From Symbiodinium natans (lineage: Eukaryota > Sar > Dinophyceae > Suessiales > Symbiodiniaceae), in the NCBI GenBank assembly GCA_905221605.1, contig CAJNDS010001672.1, positions 1 through 11,268 of the forward strand: a stretch of DNA of 11,268 nt, written 5' to 3'. Shown here one piece after another: positions 1 to 6,431 of the stretch (the first letter of the stretch is position 1; each line of letters begins with the position of its first letter). The notes under the pieces are model-generated. The model searched no databases. It worked only from the letters and a program-made list of their open reading frames with translations, and was not told the DNA's origin. The translations under genes and the position numbers were made by a program.

Positions 1-180
1 CAACGTTTTCTGCGGTTGTGCAGAGTCGTTTGCTGGACATTGCAGAATGAAAGTTTTTTGGCAGGCTTGGGCTTTGAACAGCAAAGATATTTAAGCGTGT
101 TGCAGGCCCGGATTTTCACATGCGCCCAATGAAGAAGAAGATTTTGGGCGGGCGACGTCCCCAGCGACAGGGTTGTGCAC
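1..180 (+). repeat. A module, copy 1
   Basis: Single-copy part of the unit that precedes the G-rich minisatellite. It contains a TATA-like word at 86-95, the run AATGAAGAAGAAGATTTT at 128-145 and an E-box CACGTG at the junction with B (178-183). Copy 1 has CACATGCG where other copies have AAGTTGCCATGCG, and it lacks the left arm of the GGGGACG/CGTCCCC hairpin seen in copies 2-4. Confidence 0.9.
86..95 (+). promoter_or_regulatory. TATA-like word GATATTTAAG (copy 1)
   Basis: GATATTTAAG resembles a eukaryotic TATA box. It is unchanged in all six A modules: 86-95, 1827-1836, 4031-4040, 6709-6718, 8914-8923 and 11085-11094. About 35 bases downstream in most copies is an ATG preceded by GCC. Recent amplification alone would keep it identical, so conservation is weak evidence of function. 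No transcript or start site can be seen from sequence. Confidence 0.3.
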
Positions 181-226
181 GTGGGTTTGGAGTGGGTTTG
201 ACCGTTTTGAAGGGACTGAGAATGGC

Positions 227-244
227 GGGTGGGTTTGGGGTGGG
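227..244 (+). other. Canonical G-quadruplex motif
   Basis: Four G runs of 3, 3, 4 and 3 are separated by loops T, TTT and T, which meets the usual rule of four runs of at least three G with loops of 1-7 bases. Short loops generally favour a stable parallel fold. The motif recurs at the matching place in the other B modules. Confidence 0.75.
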
Positions 245-354
245 TTCAGCGTGGGTTTGGGGTGGGTTTGGCTGGGTTTGACCATACTTTGAATGGACTG
301 GGGTCGGTTTGGCCATGTTTTGAAGGACTTGGGGTGGGTTGGGCCTGTTTAGAA

Positions 355-378
355 GGGGTGCGGGTGGGTGGGGGTGGG
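355..378 (+). other. Canonical G-quadruplex motif (five G runs)
   Basis: G runs of 4, 3, 3, 5 and 3 are separated by TGC, T, T and T. The single-base loops make it one of the strongest quadruplex candidates in the unit. Close variants lie in the other B modules. Confidence 0.78.
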
Positions 379-458
379 TTTGACCGTGTTTTGAAGGTGG
401 GATGGCTTTGGGGTGGTTTTGACCATGCTTTGACGGGGCTGGGATGAGGGTAGCTTCC

Positions 459-486
459 GGGTGGGCTTGGGGTGGGCTTGGGCGGG
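459..486 (+). other. Canonical G-quadruplex motif (six G runs)
   Basis: Six runs of three or more G are separated by T, CTT, T, CTT and C, so several alternative quadruplexes could form. Equivalent sequences occur in B copies 2-4; copy 5 is altered here (GTGGATTTGAGG). Confidence 0.78.
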
Positions 487-785
487 TTTGACCATGCTAT
501 GAAGGGGCTGGGTTGGGTGTGACCTCTTTTGAAAGGGTTGGGGTGAGGGGGGGTTGACTGTGTTTGGAAGAGGCTGGGAAGGGGGCTTGATTTCCACAGC
601 AAGTGCTAGGAGACCGAGTTCCTGCCTCGGCTTAACCTGCTTGAGAACATAGCGAAGGTCACTTTCCTGCTGCATGGTGGAGGCCCTCCACCCCCGTAGA
701 GTCTTAACAAAACGGACCAAGGTGGCGAGCTGCCCGCGAACGGCGGAGTCGTTGTGTTCCCGAATTAAAAAACATTGTTTTGTTA

Positions 786-986
786 TTCCGGGAAACCTAG
801 GACTCCACGGCACTCTATTGGTTAATTGCAATTTGCGAGGACTCCGCCGACTCCGCCGAGGCTTGTCACGCCGACTCCGCCAGAGCTACAGTTGGTGCCC
901 CTCTAATCTTGATTAGCGACGCCGCGTAAGTGGGCAGGGGTAGAGTTGCGGGAAGAGCACGTGACGATTAGCTGGAAGTGTATATA
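786..986 (+). promoter_or_regulatory. Promoter-like motif cluster in P, copy 1
   Basis: Within 200 bases are TTCCGGGAA (a TTCN3GAA palindrome of STAT-site form), inverted CCAAT (CTATTGG), ATTGCAAT (C/EBP-like half-palindrome), three CTCCGCC words, CACGTGAC (bHLH E-box) and TATATA. The order CCAAT, GC-rich words, E-box, TATA is typical of eukaryotic RNA polymerase II promoters reading rightwards, with a start expected near 1010. The other copies keep most motifs but have GTATCAGATAG or GTATAGTAAC instead of TATATA. Each motif is short enough to occur by chance. Confidence 0.35.
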
Positions 987-1065
987 GTAGAAGCAGAAGG
1001 CCGTGTGCGCGTGAGGCTTGCAGCTGTGATTCTGTGACCTCCAAATCTGGGGTCGAAAAATCTAG

Positions 1066-1095
1066 GCAATTCTGGCTTCGGGTATGTGGGCCTCC
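1066..1095 (+). repeat. Left arm of inverted repeat bracketing C (unit 1)
   Basis: Consists of GCAATTCTGGCTTCG, a 7-base spacer and GGGCCTCC. The reverse complement, with the same spacing, lies at 1550-1579. It ends 5 bases before the first C. The same left arm occurs at 2842-2871, 5050-5079, 7705-7734 and 9910-9939. Confidence 0.88.
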
Positions 1096-1250
1096 CCTGT
1101 GCAAGTTTCTCTCATGTTGATCACTTCCACAAGAAAGCTGCCTGCGGAGGTCGTGGTTCTCAGTAATTGCTCTTTCCACGTTGAGTGCTTGTATGTGGGC
1201 CAGAGTCGCCTGAGTGTAGCAGTCTGGAAAGCGCCAAAAATAGAAGAATT

Positions 1251-1284
1251 CGCGGCCCCAAAACTGGGGCCGCCAAACGGCCCC
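1251..1284 (+). repeat. Inner inverted-repeat arm of C1, left
   Basis: Thirty of 34 bases match the reverse complement of 1343-1376. It includes the hairpin GCGGCCCCA-AAAC-TGGGGCCGC at 1252-1273, so this DNA can fold locally or pair with the right arm. Confidence 0.88.
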
Positions 1285-1342
1285 AATTTTGGGGTCGCAG
1301 TTTCACCCCCCCAATCTAGTTCCAAATTGTACTGCGGGAGCT

Positions 1343-1376
1343 GGGTCCATTTCGCGGCCCCATTTTTGGGGCCGCG
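1343..1376 (-). repeat. Inner inverted-repeat arm of C1, right
   Basis: Partner of 1251-1284. It includes a perfect hairpin with 11-bp arms (1352-1362 and 1367-1377) around a TTTT loop. A smaller pair, CGCAGT 1296-1301 and ACTGCG 1331-1336, lies between the two arms on nearly the same centre. Confidence 0.88.
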
Positions 1377-1549
1377 AGACGGCCCGCTTTTTTGGCCCTT
1401 GAATTTGAGCCTGTGGGCGCAAGCAACCCGATCGCGCCTGCCCTTTTTCTAGTAACTTTGGGCAGCGTCGCGCTGTGCGTGCGGGGGCTTGTCCGAAGCA
1501 GCTGCACGCTCGCCTTTGTAATGCTGCAGTGAGGCAGAACTGCAACTGT

Positions 1550-1579
1550 GGAGGCCCGTCCTGGCGAAGCCAGAATTGC
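1550..1579 (-). repeat. Right arm of inverted repeat bracketing C (unit 1)
   Basis: Inverted partner of 1066-1095: 15 and 8 matching bases plus one in the spacer, so 24 of 30. Weaker matching continues outward for about 16 bases (10 of 16). It begins at the base after C ends. Equivalent arms start at 3755, 6432, 8636 and 10829. I see no convincing target-site duplication outside the arms. Confidence 0.88.
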
Positions 1580-1741
1580 TTGTGTTTTGCGGCCCTGAAA
1601 GCGGGGCCGCCCGACTTCCCCATAATTTGGGCTTCGTCCTGGGAATGCTGCTGGCCCGCCAGTTGAGCTGCAGGTCTTTGTTGGTGTTTTCTGTGGATAG
1701 GAGTCACGCTTCAAGCTCTGGGGAGTTGACCAATGTGGCCT
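1550..1741 (+). repeat. D module, copy 1
   Basis: A 192-bp closing segment. It contains a small foldback, 1565-1636: CGAAGCCAGAATT pairs with AATTTGGGCTTCG (11 of 13) around the hairpin GCGGCCC-TGAAAGCG-GGGCCGC (1589-1610), and both share a centre near 1600. CATAATTTGGG and ACCAATGTGG are shared with D3 only. No gene is visible. Confidence 0.92.
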
Positions 1742-1928
1742 CAACGTTTTCTGCGGTTGTGCAGAGTCGTTTGCTAGACATTGCAGAATGAAAGTTTTTT
1801 GGCAGGCTTGGGCTTTGAACAGCAAAGATATTTAAGCGTGTTGCAGGCCCGGATTTTAAGTTGCCATGCGCCCAATGAAGAAGAAGATTTTGGGGACGGG
1901 CGACGTCCCCAGCGACAGGGTTGTGCAC
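1742..1928 (+). repeat. A module, copy 2
   Basis: Carries the TATA-like word at 1827-1836 and, near 1890-1910, the perfect hairpin GGGGACG-GGCGA-CGTCCCC, with 7-bp arms and a 5-base loop. An E-box CACGTG sits at 1926-1931. The short frame opened by ATG at about 1865 (Met-Arg-Pro-Met-Lys-Lys-Lys) is disrupted by indels in other copies and is not called as a gene. Confidence 0.9.
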
Positions 1929-2358
1929 GTGGGTTTGGAGTGGGTTTGACCATGTTTTGAAGGGACTGAGAATAGCGGGTGGGTTTGGGGTGGGTTCAGC
2001 GTGGGTTTGGGGTGGGTTTGGCTGGGTTTGACCATGCTTTGAATGGACTGGGGTGGGTTTGACCGTGTTTTGTGGACTCGGGGTGGGTTGGGCCTGTTTA
2101 GAAGGGGTGCGGGTGGGGGGGGTGGGTTTGACGGTGTTTTGAAGGTGGGATGGCTTTGGGGTGGTTTTGACCATGCTTTGACGGGGCTGGGATGGGTTTG
2201 ACCATGTTTTGAAGGCGCTGAGGGTAGCTTTCGGGTGGGCTTGGGGTGGGCTTGGGCGGGTTTGAACATGCTATGAAGGGGCTGGGTTGGGTGTGACCTC
2301 TTTGAAAGGGTTGGGGTGAGGGGGGGCTGACTGTGTTTTGAAGAGGCTGGGAAGGGGG
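1929..2358 (+). repeat. G-rich 31-bp minisatellite (B module, copy 2)
   Basis: Same array as copy 1 but with the extra unit GGGTTTGACCATGTTTTGAA before GAGGGTAGC (about 2195-2222). Private changes include a shortened unit (GTTTTGTGGACTCGG, near 2068-2082) and a longer G run (GGGTGGGGGGGGTGGG, near 2110-2126). Confidence 0.93.
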
Positions 2359-2876
2359 CTTGATTTCCACAGCAAGTGCTAGGAGACCGAGTTCCTGCCT
2401 CGGCTTAACCTGCTTGAGAACATAGCGAAGGTCACTTTCCTGCTGCGTGGTGGAGGCCCTCCACCCCCGTAGAGTCTTAGCAAAACGGACCAAGGCGAGC
2501 TGCCCGCGAACGGCGGAGCCGTTGTGTTCCCGAATTAAAAAACATTGTTTTGTTATTCCGGGAAGCCTAGGACTCCACGGCACTCTATTGGTAAATTGCA
2601 ATTTGCGAGGACTCCGCCGACTCCGCCGAGGCTTGTCATGCCGACTCCGCCAGAGCTACAGAAGTAGGTGCCCCTCTAATCTTGATTAGCGACGCCGCGT
2701 AAGTGGGCAGGGGTAGAGTTGCGGGAAGAGCACGTGACTATTAGCTGGAAGTGTATCAGATAGTAGAAGCAGAAGGCCGTGTGCGCGTGAGGCTTGCAGC
2801 TGTGATTCTGTGACCTCCAAATCTGGGGTCGGAAAATCTAGGCAATTCTGGCTTCGGGTGTGTGGGCCTCCCCTGT
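2359..2876 (+). repeat. P module, copy 2
   Basis: Motifs as in copy 1: AAAACATTGTTTT 2539-2551, TTCCGGGAA 2556-2564, CTATTGG 2585-2591, ATTGCAAT 2595-2602, CTCCGCC repeats 2610-2651, CTAATC/GATTAG palindrome 2676-2689 and E-box 2731-2736. It has GAAGTAGG where copy 1 has GTTGG, and GTATCAGATAG in place of TATATA. The left C-bracketing arm is 2842-2871. No gene is visible. Confidence 0.85.
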
Positions 2877-3324
2877 GCAAGTTTCTCTCATGTTGATCAC
2901 TTCCACAAGAAAGCTGCCTGCGGAGGTCGTGGTTCTCAGTAATTGCTCTTTCCACGTTGAGTGCTCGTCTGTGGGCCAGAGTCGCCTGAGTGTAGCAGTC
3001 TGGAAAGCGCCAAAAATAGAAGAATTCGCGGCCCCAAAACTGGGGCCGCCAAACGGCCCCAATTTTGGGGTCGCAGTTTCACCCCCCAATCTAGTTCCAA
3101 ATTGTACTGCGGGAGCTGGGTCCATTTCGCGGCCCCATTTTTGGGGCCGCGAGACGGCCCGCTTTTTTGGCCCTTGAATTTGAGCCTGTGGGCGCAAGCA
3201 ACCCGATCGCGCCTGCCCTTTTTCTAGTAACTTTGGGCAGCGTCGCGCTGAGCGTGCGGGGGCTTGTCCGAAGCAGCTGCACGCTCGCCTTTGTAATGCT
3301 GCAGTGAGGCAGAACTGCAACTGT
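2877..3324 (+). repeat. C element 2a
   Basis: First of two C copies in unit 2, joined directly to the next at CTGT/GCAAG. Variant class: six Cs, GCCCGC before the T run, GAAGCAGCTG, CTCGCCTTTGTAATG. It matches C1 and C3b. Confidence 0.95.
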
Positions 3325-3754
3325 GCAAGTTTCTCTCATGTTGATCACTTCCACAAGAAAGCTGCCTGCGGAGGTCGTGGTTCTCAGTAATTGCTCTTTC
3401 CACGTTGAGTGCTTGTCTGTGGGCCAGAGTCGCCTGAGTGTAGCAGTCTGGAAAGCGCCAAAAATAGAAGAATTCGCGGCCCCAAAACTGGGGCCGCCAA
3501 ACGGCCCCAATTTTGGGGTCGCAGTTTCACCCCCTACTGCGGGAGCTGGGTCCATTTCGCGGCCCCATTTTTGGGGCCGCGAGACGGCCCATTTTTTTGG
3601 CCCTTGAATTTGAGCCTGTGGGCGCAAGCAACCCGATCGCGCCTGCTCTTTTTCTAGTAACTTTGGGCAGCGTCGCCCTGAGCGTGCGGGGGCTTGTCCG
3701 AATCAGCTGCACGCTCGTCTTTGCAATGCTGCAGTGAGGCAGAACTGCAACTGT
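3325..3754 (+). repeat. C element 2b (short form)
   Basis: Only 430 bp, because about 18 bases (the CAATCTAGTTCCAAATTG stretch) are missing after the C tract near 3535. The loss falls at the centre of the foldback symmetry, between the two hairpin sets. Variant class: GCCCAT before the T run, GAATCAGCTG, CTCGTCTTTGCAATG, as in C3c. Confidence 0.95.
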
Positions 3755-3944
3755 GGAGGCCCGTCCTGGCGAAGCCAGAATTGCTTGTGTTTTGCGGCCC
3801 TGAAAGCGGGGCCGCCCGACTTCCCCATAACTTGGGCTTCGTCCTGGCAATGCTGCTGGCCCGCCAGTTGAGCTGCAGGTCTTTGTTGGTGTTTTCTGTG
3901 GATAGGAGTCACGCTTCAAGCTCTGGAGTTGACCAACGTGGCGT
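3755..3944 (+). repeat. D module, copy 2
   Basis: 190 bp; two G bases are missing in AGCTCTGGAGTTG near 3926. CATAACTTGGG and ACCAACGTGG follow the D4/D5 type. The GCGGCCC/GGGCCGC hairpin is intact. Confidence 0.92.
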
Positions 3945-4130
3945 CAACGTTTTCTGCGGCTGCGCAGAGTCGTTTGCTAGACATTGCAGAATGAAAGTTT
4001 TTTTGGCAGGCTTGGGCTTTGAACAGCAAAGATATTTAAGCGTGTTGCAGGCCCGTTTTAAGTTGCCATGCGCCCAATGAAGAAGAAGATTTTGGGGACG
4101 GGCGACGTCCCCAGCGACAGGGTTGTGCGC
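3945..4130 (+). repeat. A module, copy 3
   Basis: TATA-like word at 4031-4040. The GGGGACG/CGTCCCC hairpin is intact near 4094-4112. The junction E-box is lost: GTGCGCGTGG here replaces GTGCACGTGG. Copy 3 also has GCGGCTGCGCAGAG in place of GCGGTTGTGCAGAG near its start. Confidence 0.9.
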
Positions 4131-4563
4131 GTGGGTTTGGAGTGGGTTTGACCGTGTTTTGAAGGGACTGAGAATAGCGGGTGGTTTTGGGGTGGGTTCA
4201 GCGTGGGTTTGGGGTGGGTTTGGCTGGGTTTGACCATGCTTTGAATGGACTGGGGTGCGTTTGACCGTGTTTTGAATGGACTCGGGGTGGGTTGGACCTG
4301 TTTAGAAGGGGTGCGGGTGGGTGGGGTGGGTTTGACCGTGTTTTGAAGGTGGGATGGCTTTGGGGTGGTTTTGACCATGCTTTGACGGGGCTGGGATGGG
4401 TTTGACCATGTTTTGAAGGCGCTGAGGGTAGCTTCCGGGTGGGCTTGGGGTGGGCTTGGGCGGGTTTGACCATGCTATGAAGGGGCTGGGTTGGGTGTGA
4501 CCTCTTTTGAAAGGGTTGGGGTGAGGGGGGGTTGACTGTGTTTTGAAGAGGCTGGGAAGGGGG
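4131..4563 (+). repeat. G-rich 31-bp minisatellite (B module, copy 3)
   Basis: Full-length form with all units. It is close to copy 5: both read TTGGACCTGTTTAG and GACCGTGTTTTGAATGGACT. A well-kept 31-base unit starts near 4228. G-quadruplex motifs lie at the positions matching those of copy 1. Confidence 0.93.
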
Positions 4564-5084
4564 CTTGATTTCCACAGCAAGTGCTAGGAGACCGAGTTCC
4601 TGCCTCGGCTTAACCTGCTTAAGAACATAGCGAAGGTCACTTTCCTGCTGCGTGGTGGAGGCCCTCCACCCCCGTAGAGTCTTAACAAAACGGACCAAGG
4701 TGGCGAGCTGCCCGCGAACGGCGGAGTCGTTGTGTTCCCGAATTAAAAAACATTGTGTTGTTATTCCGGGAAACCTAGGACTCCACGGCACTCTATTGGT
4801 TAATTGCAATTTGCGAGGACTCCGCCGACTCCGCCGAGGCTTGTCACGCCGACTCCGCCAGAGCTACAGTTGGTGCCCCTCTACTCTTGATTAGCGACGC
4901 TGCGTAAGTGGGCAGGGGTAGAGTTGCGGGAAGAGCACGTGACTATTAGCTGAAAGTGTATAGTAACATAGTAGAAGCAGAAGGCCGTGTGCGCGTGAGG
5001 CTTGCAGCTGTGATTCTGTGACCTCGAAATCTGGGGTCGAAAAATCCAGGCAATTCTGGCTTCGGGTGTGTGGGCCTCCCCTGT
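4564..5084 (+). repeat. P module, copy 3
   Basis: TTCCGGGAA 4764-4772, CTATTGG 4793-4799, ATTGCAAT 4803-4810 and E-box 4936-4941 are kept. The AAAACA/TGTTTT palindrome is broken (CATTGTGTTG), and so is the CTAATC/GATTAG palindrome (CTACTC). GTATAGTAACATAG replaces the TATATA stretch. The left C-bracketing arm is 5050-5079. Confidence 0.85.
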
Positions 5085-5534
5085 GCAAGTTTCTCTCATG
5101 TTGATCACTTCCACAAGAAAGCTGCCTGCGGAGGTCGTGGTTCTCAGTAATTGCTCTTTCCACGTTGAGTGCTTGTCTGTGGGCCAGAGTCGCCTGAGTG
5201 TAGCAGTCTGGAAAGCGCCAAAAATAGAAGAATTCGCGGCCCCAAAACTGGGGCCGCCAAACGGCCCCAATTTTGGGGTCGCAGTTTCACCCCCCCCAAT
5301 CTAGTTCCAAATTGTACTGCGGGAGCTGGGTCCATTTCGCGGCCCCATTTTTGGGGCCGCGAGACGGCCCTTTTTTTTGGCCCTTGAATTTGAGCCTGTG
5401 GGCGCAAGCAACCCGATCGCGCCTGCTCTTTTTCTAGTAACTTTGGGCAGCGTCGCCCTGAGCGTGCGGGGGCTTGTCCGAATCAGCTGCACGCTCGTCT
5501 TTGCAATGCTGCAGTGAGGCAGAACTGCAACTGT
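5085..5534 (+). repeat. C element 3a
   Basis: First of three tandem copies. Variant class: eight Cs, GCCCTT before the T run, GAATCAGCTG, GTCTTTGCAATG. The same combination is seen only in C5a, the first copy of the unit 5 pair. Confidence 0.95.
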
Positions 5535-5983
5535 GCAAGTTTCTCTCATGTTGATCACTTCCACAAGAAAGCTGCCTGCGGAGGTCGTGGTTCTCAGTAA
5601 TTGCTCTTTCCACGTTGAGTGCTTGTCTGTGGGCCAGAGTCGCCTGAGTGTAGCAGTCTGGAAAGCGCCAAAAATAGAAGAATTCGCGGCCCCAAAACTG
5701 GGGCCGCCAAACGGCCCCAATTTTGGGGTCGCAGTTTCACCCCCCCAATCTAGTTCCAAATTGTACTGCGGGAGCTGGGTCCATTTCGCGGCCCCATTTT
5801 TGGGGCCGCGAGACGGCCCGCTTTTTTGGCCCTTGAATTTGAGCCTGTGGGCGCAAGCAACCCGATCGCGCCTGCCCTTTTTCTAGTAACTTTGGGCAGC
5901 GTCGCGCTGAGCGTGCGGGGGCTTGTCCGAAGCAGCTGCACGCTCGCCTTTGTAATGCTGCAGTGAGGCAGAACTGCAACTGT
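5535..5983 (+). repeat. C element 3b
   Basis: Middle copy of three. Variant class: seven Cs, GCCCGC, GAAGCAGCTG, GCCTTTGTAATG, as in C1 and C2a. It is bounded on both sides by the same CTGT/GCAAG junction. Confidence 0.95.
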
Positions 5984-6431
5984 GCAAGTTTCTCTCATGT
6001 TGATCACTTCCACAAGAAAGCTGCCTGCGGAGGTCGTGGTTCTCAGTAATTGCTCTTTCCGCGTTGAGTGCTTGTCTGTGGGCCAGAGTCGCCTGAGTGT
6101 AGCAGTCTGGAAAGCGCCAAAAATAGAAGAATTCGCGGCCCCAAAACTGGGGCCGCCAAACGGCCCCAATTTTGTGGTCGCAGTTTCACCCCCCAATCTA
6201 GTTCCAAATTGTACTGCGGGAGCTGGGTCCATTTCGCGGCCCCATTTTTGGGGCCGCGAGACGGCCCATTTTTTTGGCCCTTGAATTTGAGCCTGTGGGC
6301 GCAAGCAACCCGATCGCGCCTGCTCTTTTTCTAGTAACTTTGGGCAGCGTCGCCCTGAGCGTGCGGGGGCTTGTCCGAATCAGCTGCACGCTCGTCTTTG
6401 CAATGCTGCAGTGAGGCAGAACTGCAACTGT
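5984..6431 (+). repeat. C element 3c
   Basis: Third copy of three. Variant class: six Cs, GCCCAT, GAATCAGCTG, GTCTTTGCAATG, like C2b but without its central deletion. Private changes are CCGCGTTGAG (usually CCACGTTGAG) and TTTTGTGGTCG, which breaks the second hairpin. Confidence 0.95.

Larger units (their letters stand above)
181..585 (+). repeat. G-rich 31-bp minisatellite (B module, copy 1)
   Basis: A degenerate tandem array of roughly ten units. The best-preserved ones are 31 bases long: they start GGGTTTGACC, have ATGTTTTGAA or ATGCTTTGAA in the middle and end in a G-rich tail. Several units are expanded by GGGTTTGGGGT-type insertions. The + strand is strongly G over C throughout. The minus strand reads as proline-rich peptides in several frames, a by-product of the composition. 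One unit is missing relative to copies 2, 3 and 5 (near 446-448). Confidence 0.93.
586..1100 (+). repeat. P module, copy 1 (promoter-like)
   Basis: Stretch between the minisatellite and C with no supportable gene. In order it has the near-perfect palindrome GGTGGAGG-C-CCTCCACC (676-692), AAAACA-T-TGTTTT (769-781), TTCCGGGAA (786-794), inverted CCAAT box (815-821), ATTGCAAT (825-832), CTCCGCC repeats (840-881), the CTAATC-TT-GATTAG palindrome (903-916), E-box CACGTG (958-963) and, only in this copy, TATATA (981-986). The left arm of the inverted repeat that brackets C lies at 1066-1095. As a repeat it is certain; promoter function is inferred. Confidence 0.85.
1101..1549 (+). repeat. C element 1 (sole copy in unit 1)
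   Basis: A 449-bp element running from GCAAGTTTCTCTC to GCAGAACTGCAACTGT. It contains three GC-rich hairpins: 1252-1273 (9-bp arms), 1281-1294 and 1352-1377 (perfect 11-bp arms around TTTT). Two inverted-repeat pairs inside it share a centre near 1315. CTGTG lies at both edges (1097-1101 and 1546-1550). Variant class: seven Cs in the C tract, GCCCGC before the T run, GAAGCAGCTG. Short open frames across it are not conserved past the C tract. Confidence 0.95.
1..1741 (+). repeat. Long tandem unit 1 (A-B-P-C-D, one C copy)
   Basis: The unit begins CAACGTTTTCTGCGG and the same words return at 1742, giving a 1741-bp period. Modules are A 1-180, B 181-585, P 586-1100, C 1101-1549 and D 1550-1741. 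It is the only unit with a single C copy, so it shows the simplest form. Its B module lacks one minisatellite unit, as in unit 4. The phase is arbitrary, because position 1 is just the window edge; the repeat probably continues to the left. No conserved reading frame runs through it. Confidence 0.96.
1742..3944 (+). repeat. Long tandem unit 2 (A-B-P-C-C-D)
   Basis: Same module order as unit 1 but with two C copies, which accounts for the extra length (2203 bp). Modules are A 1742-1928, B 1929-2358, P 2359-2876, C 2877-3324 and 3325-3754, D 3755-3944. In P it shares with unit 5 the variants GTCTTAGCAAAACGG, ATTGGTAAATTGC and GTATCAGATAG, so units 2 and 5 form one lineage over that stretch. Confidence 0.96.

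Noticed and set aside
120-281. Small frame starting ATGCGCCCAATGAAG in the A module with a fair Kozak context and an upstream TATA-like word.
   Set aside because: It has 53 codons in copy 1 but about 28 in copy 2, and indels at the GGGGACG stretch change the frame in copies 1, 5 and 6. Only about ten residues are shared.
181-585. Telomeric repeats or a CRISPR array as the source of the G-rich or regular repeats.
   Set aside because: There are no TTAGGG or TTTAGGG tandem runs. The 31-bp units are contiguous and degenerate with no unique spacers, so neither idea fits.
586-1100. tRNA or polymerase III gene in the P module.
   Set aside because: No A-box and B-box pair and no cloverleaf with anticodon arm could be found; the TTTT runs alone prove nothing.
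1352-1400. Rho-independent terminator: GC-rich hairpin at 1352-1377 followed by a T run at about 1389.
   Set aside because: The T run starts about 11 bases after the stem rather than directly after it, and nothing else in the window suggests a bacterial setting.
1084-1452. Rightward open frame in C (VSLMLITSTRKLPAEVVV) found in nearly all C copies.
   Set aside because: The shared peptide follows from recent duplication. The frame shifts at the variable C tract in the middle of C, so its second half differs among copies, and no family is recognised.
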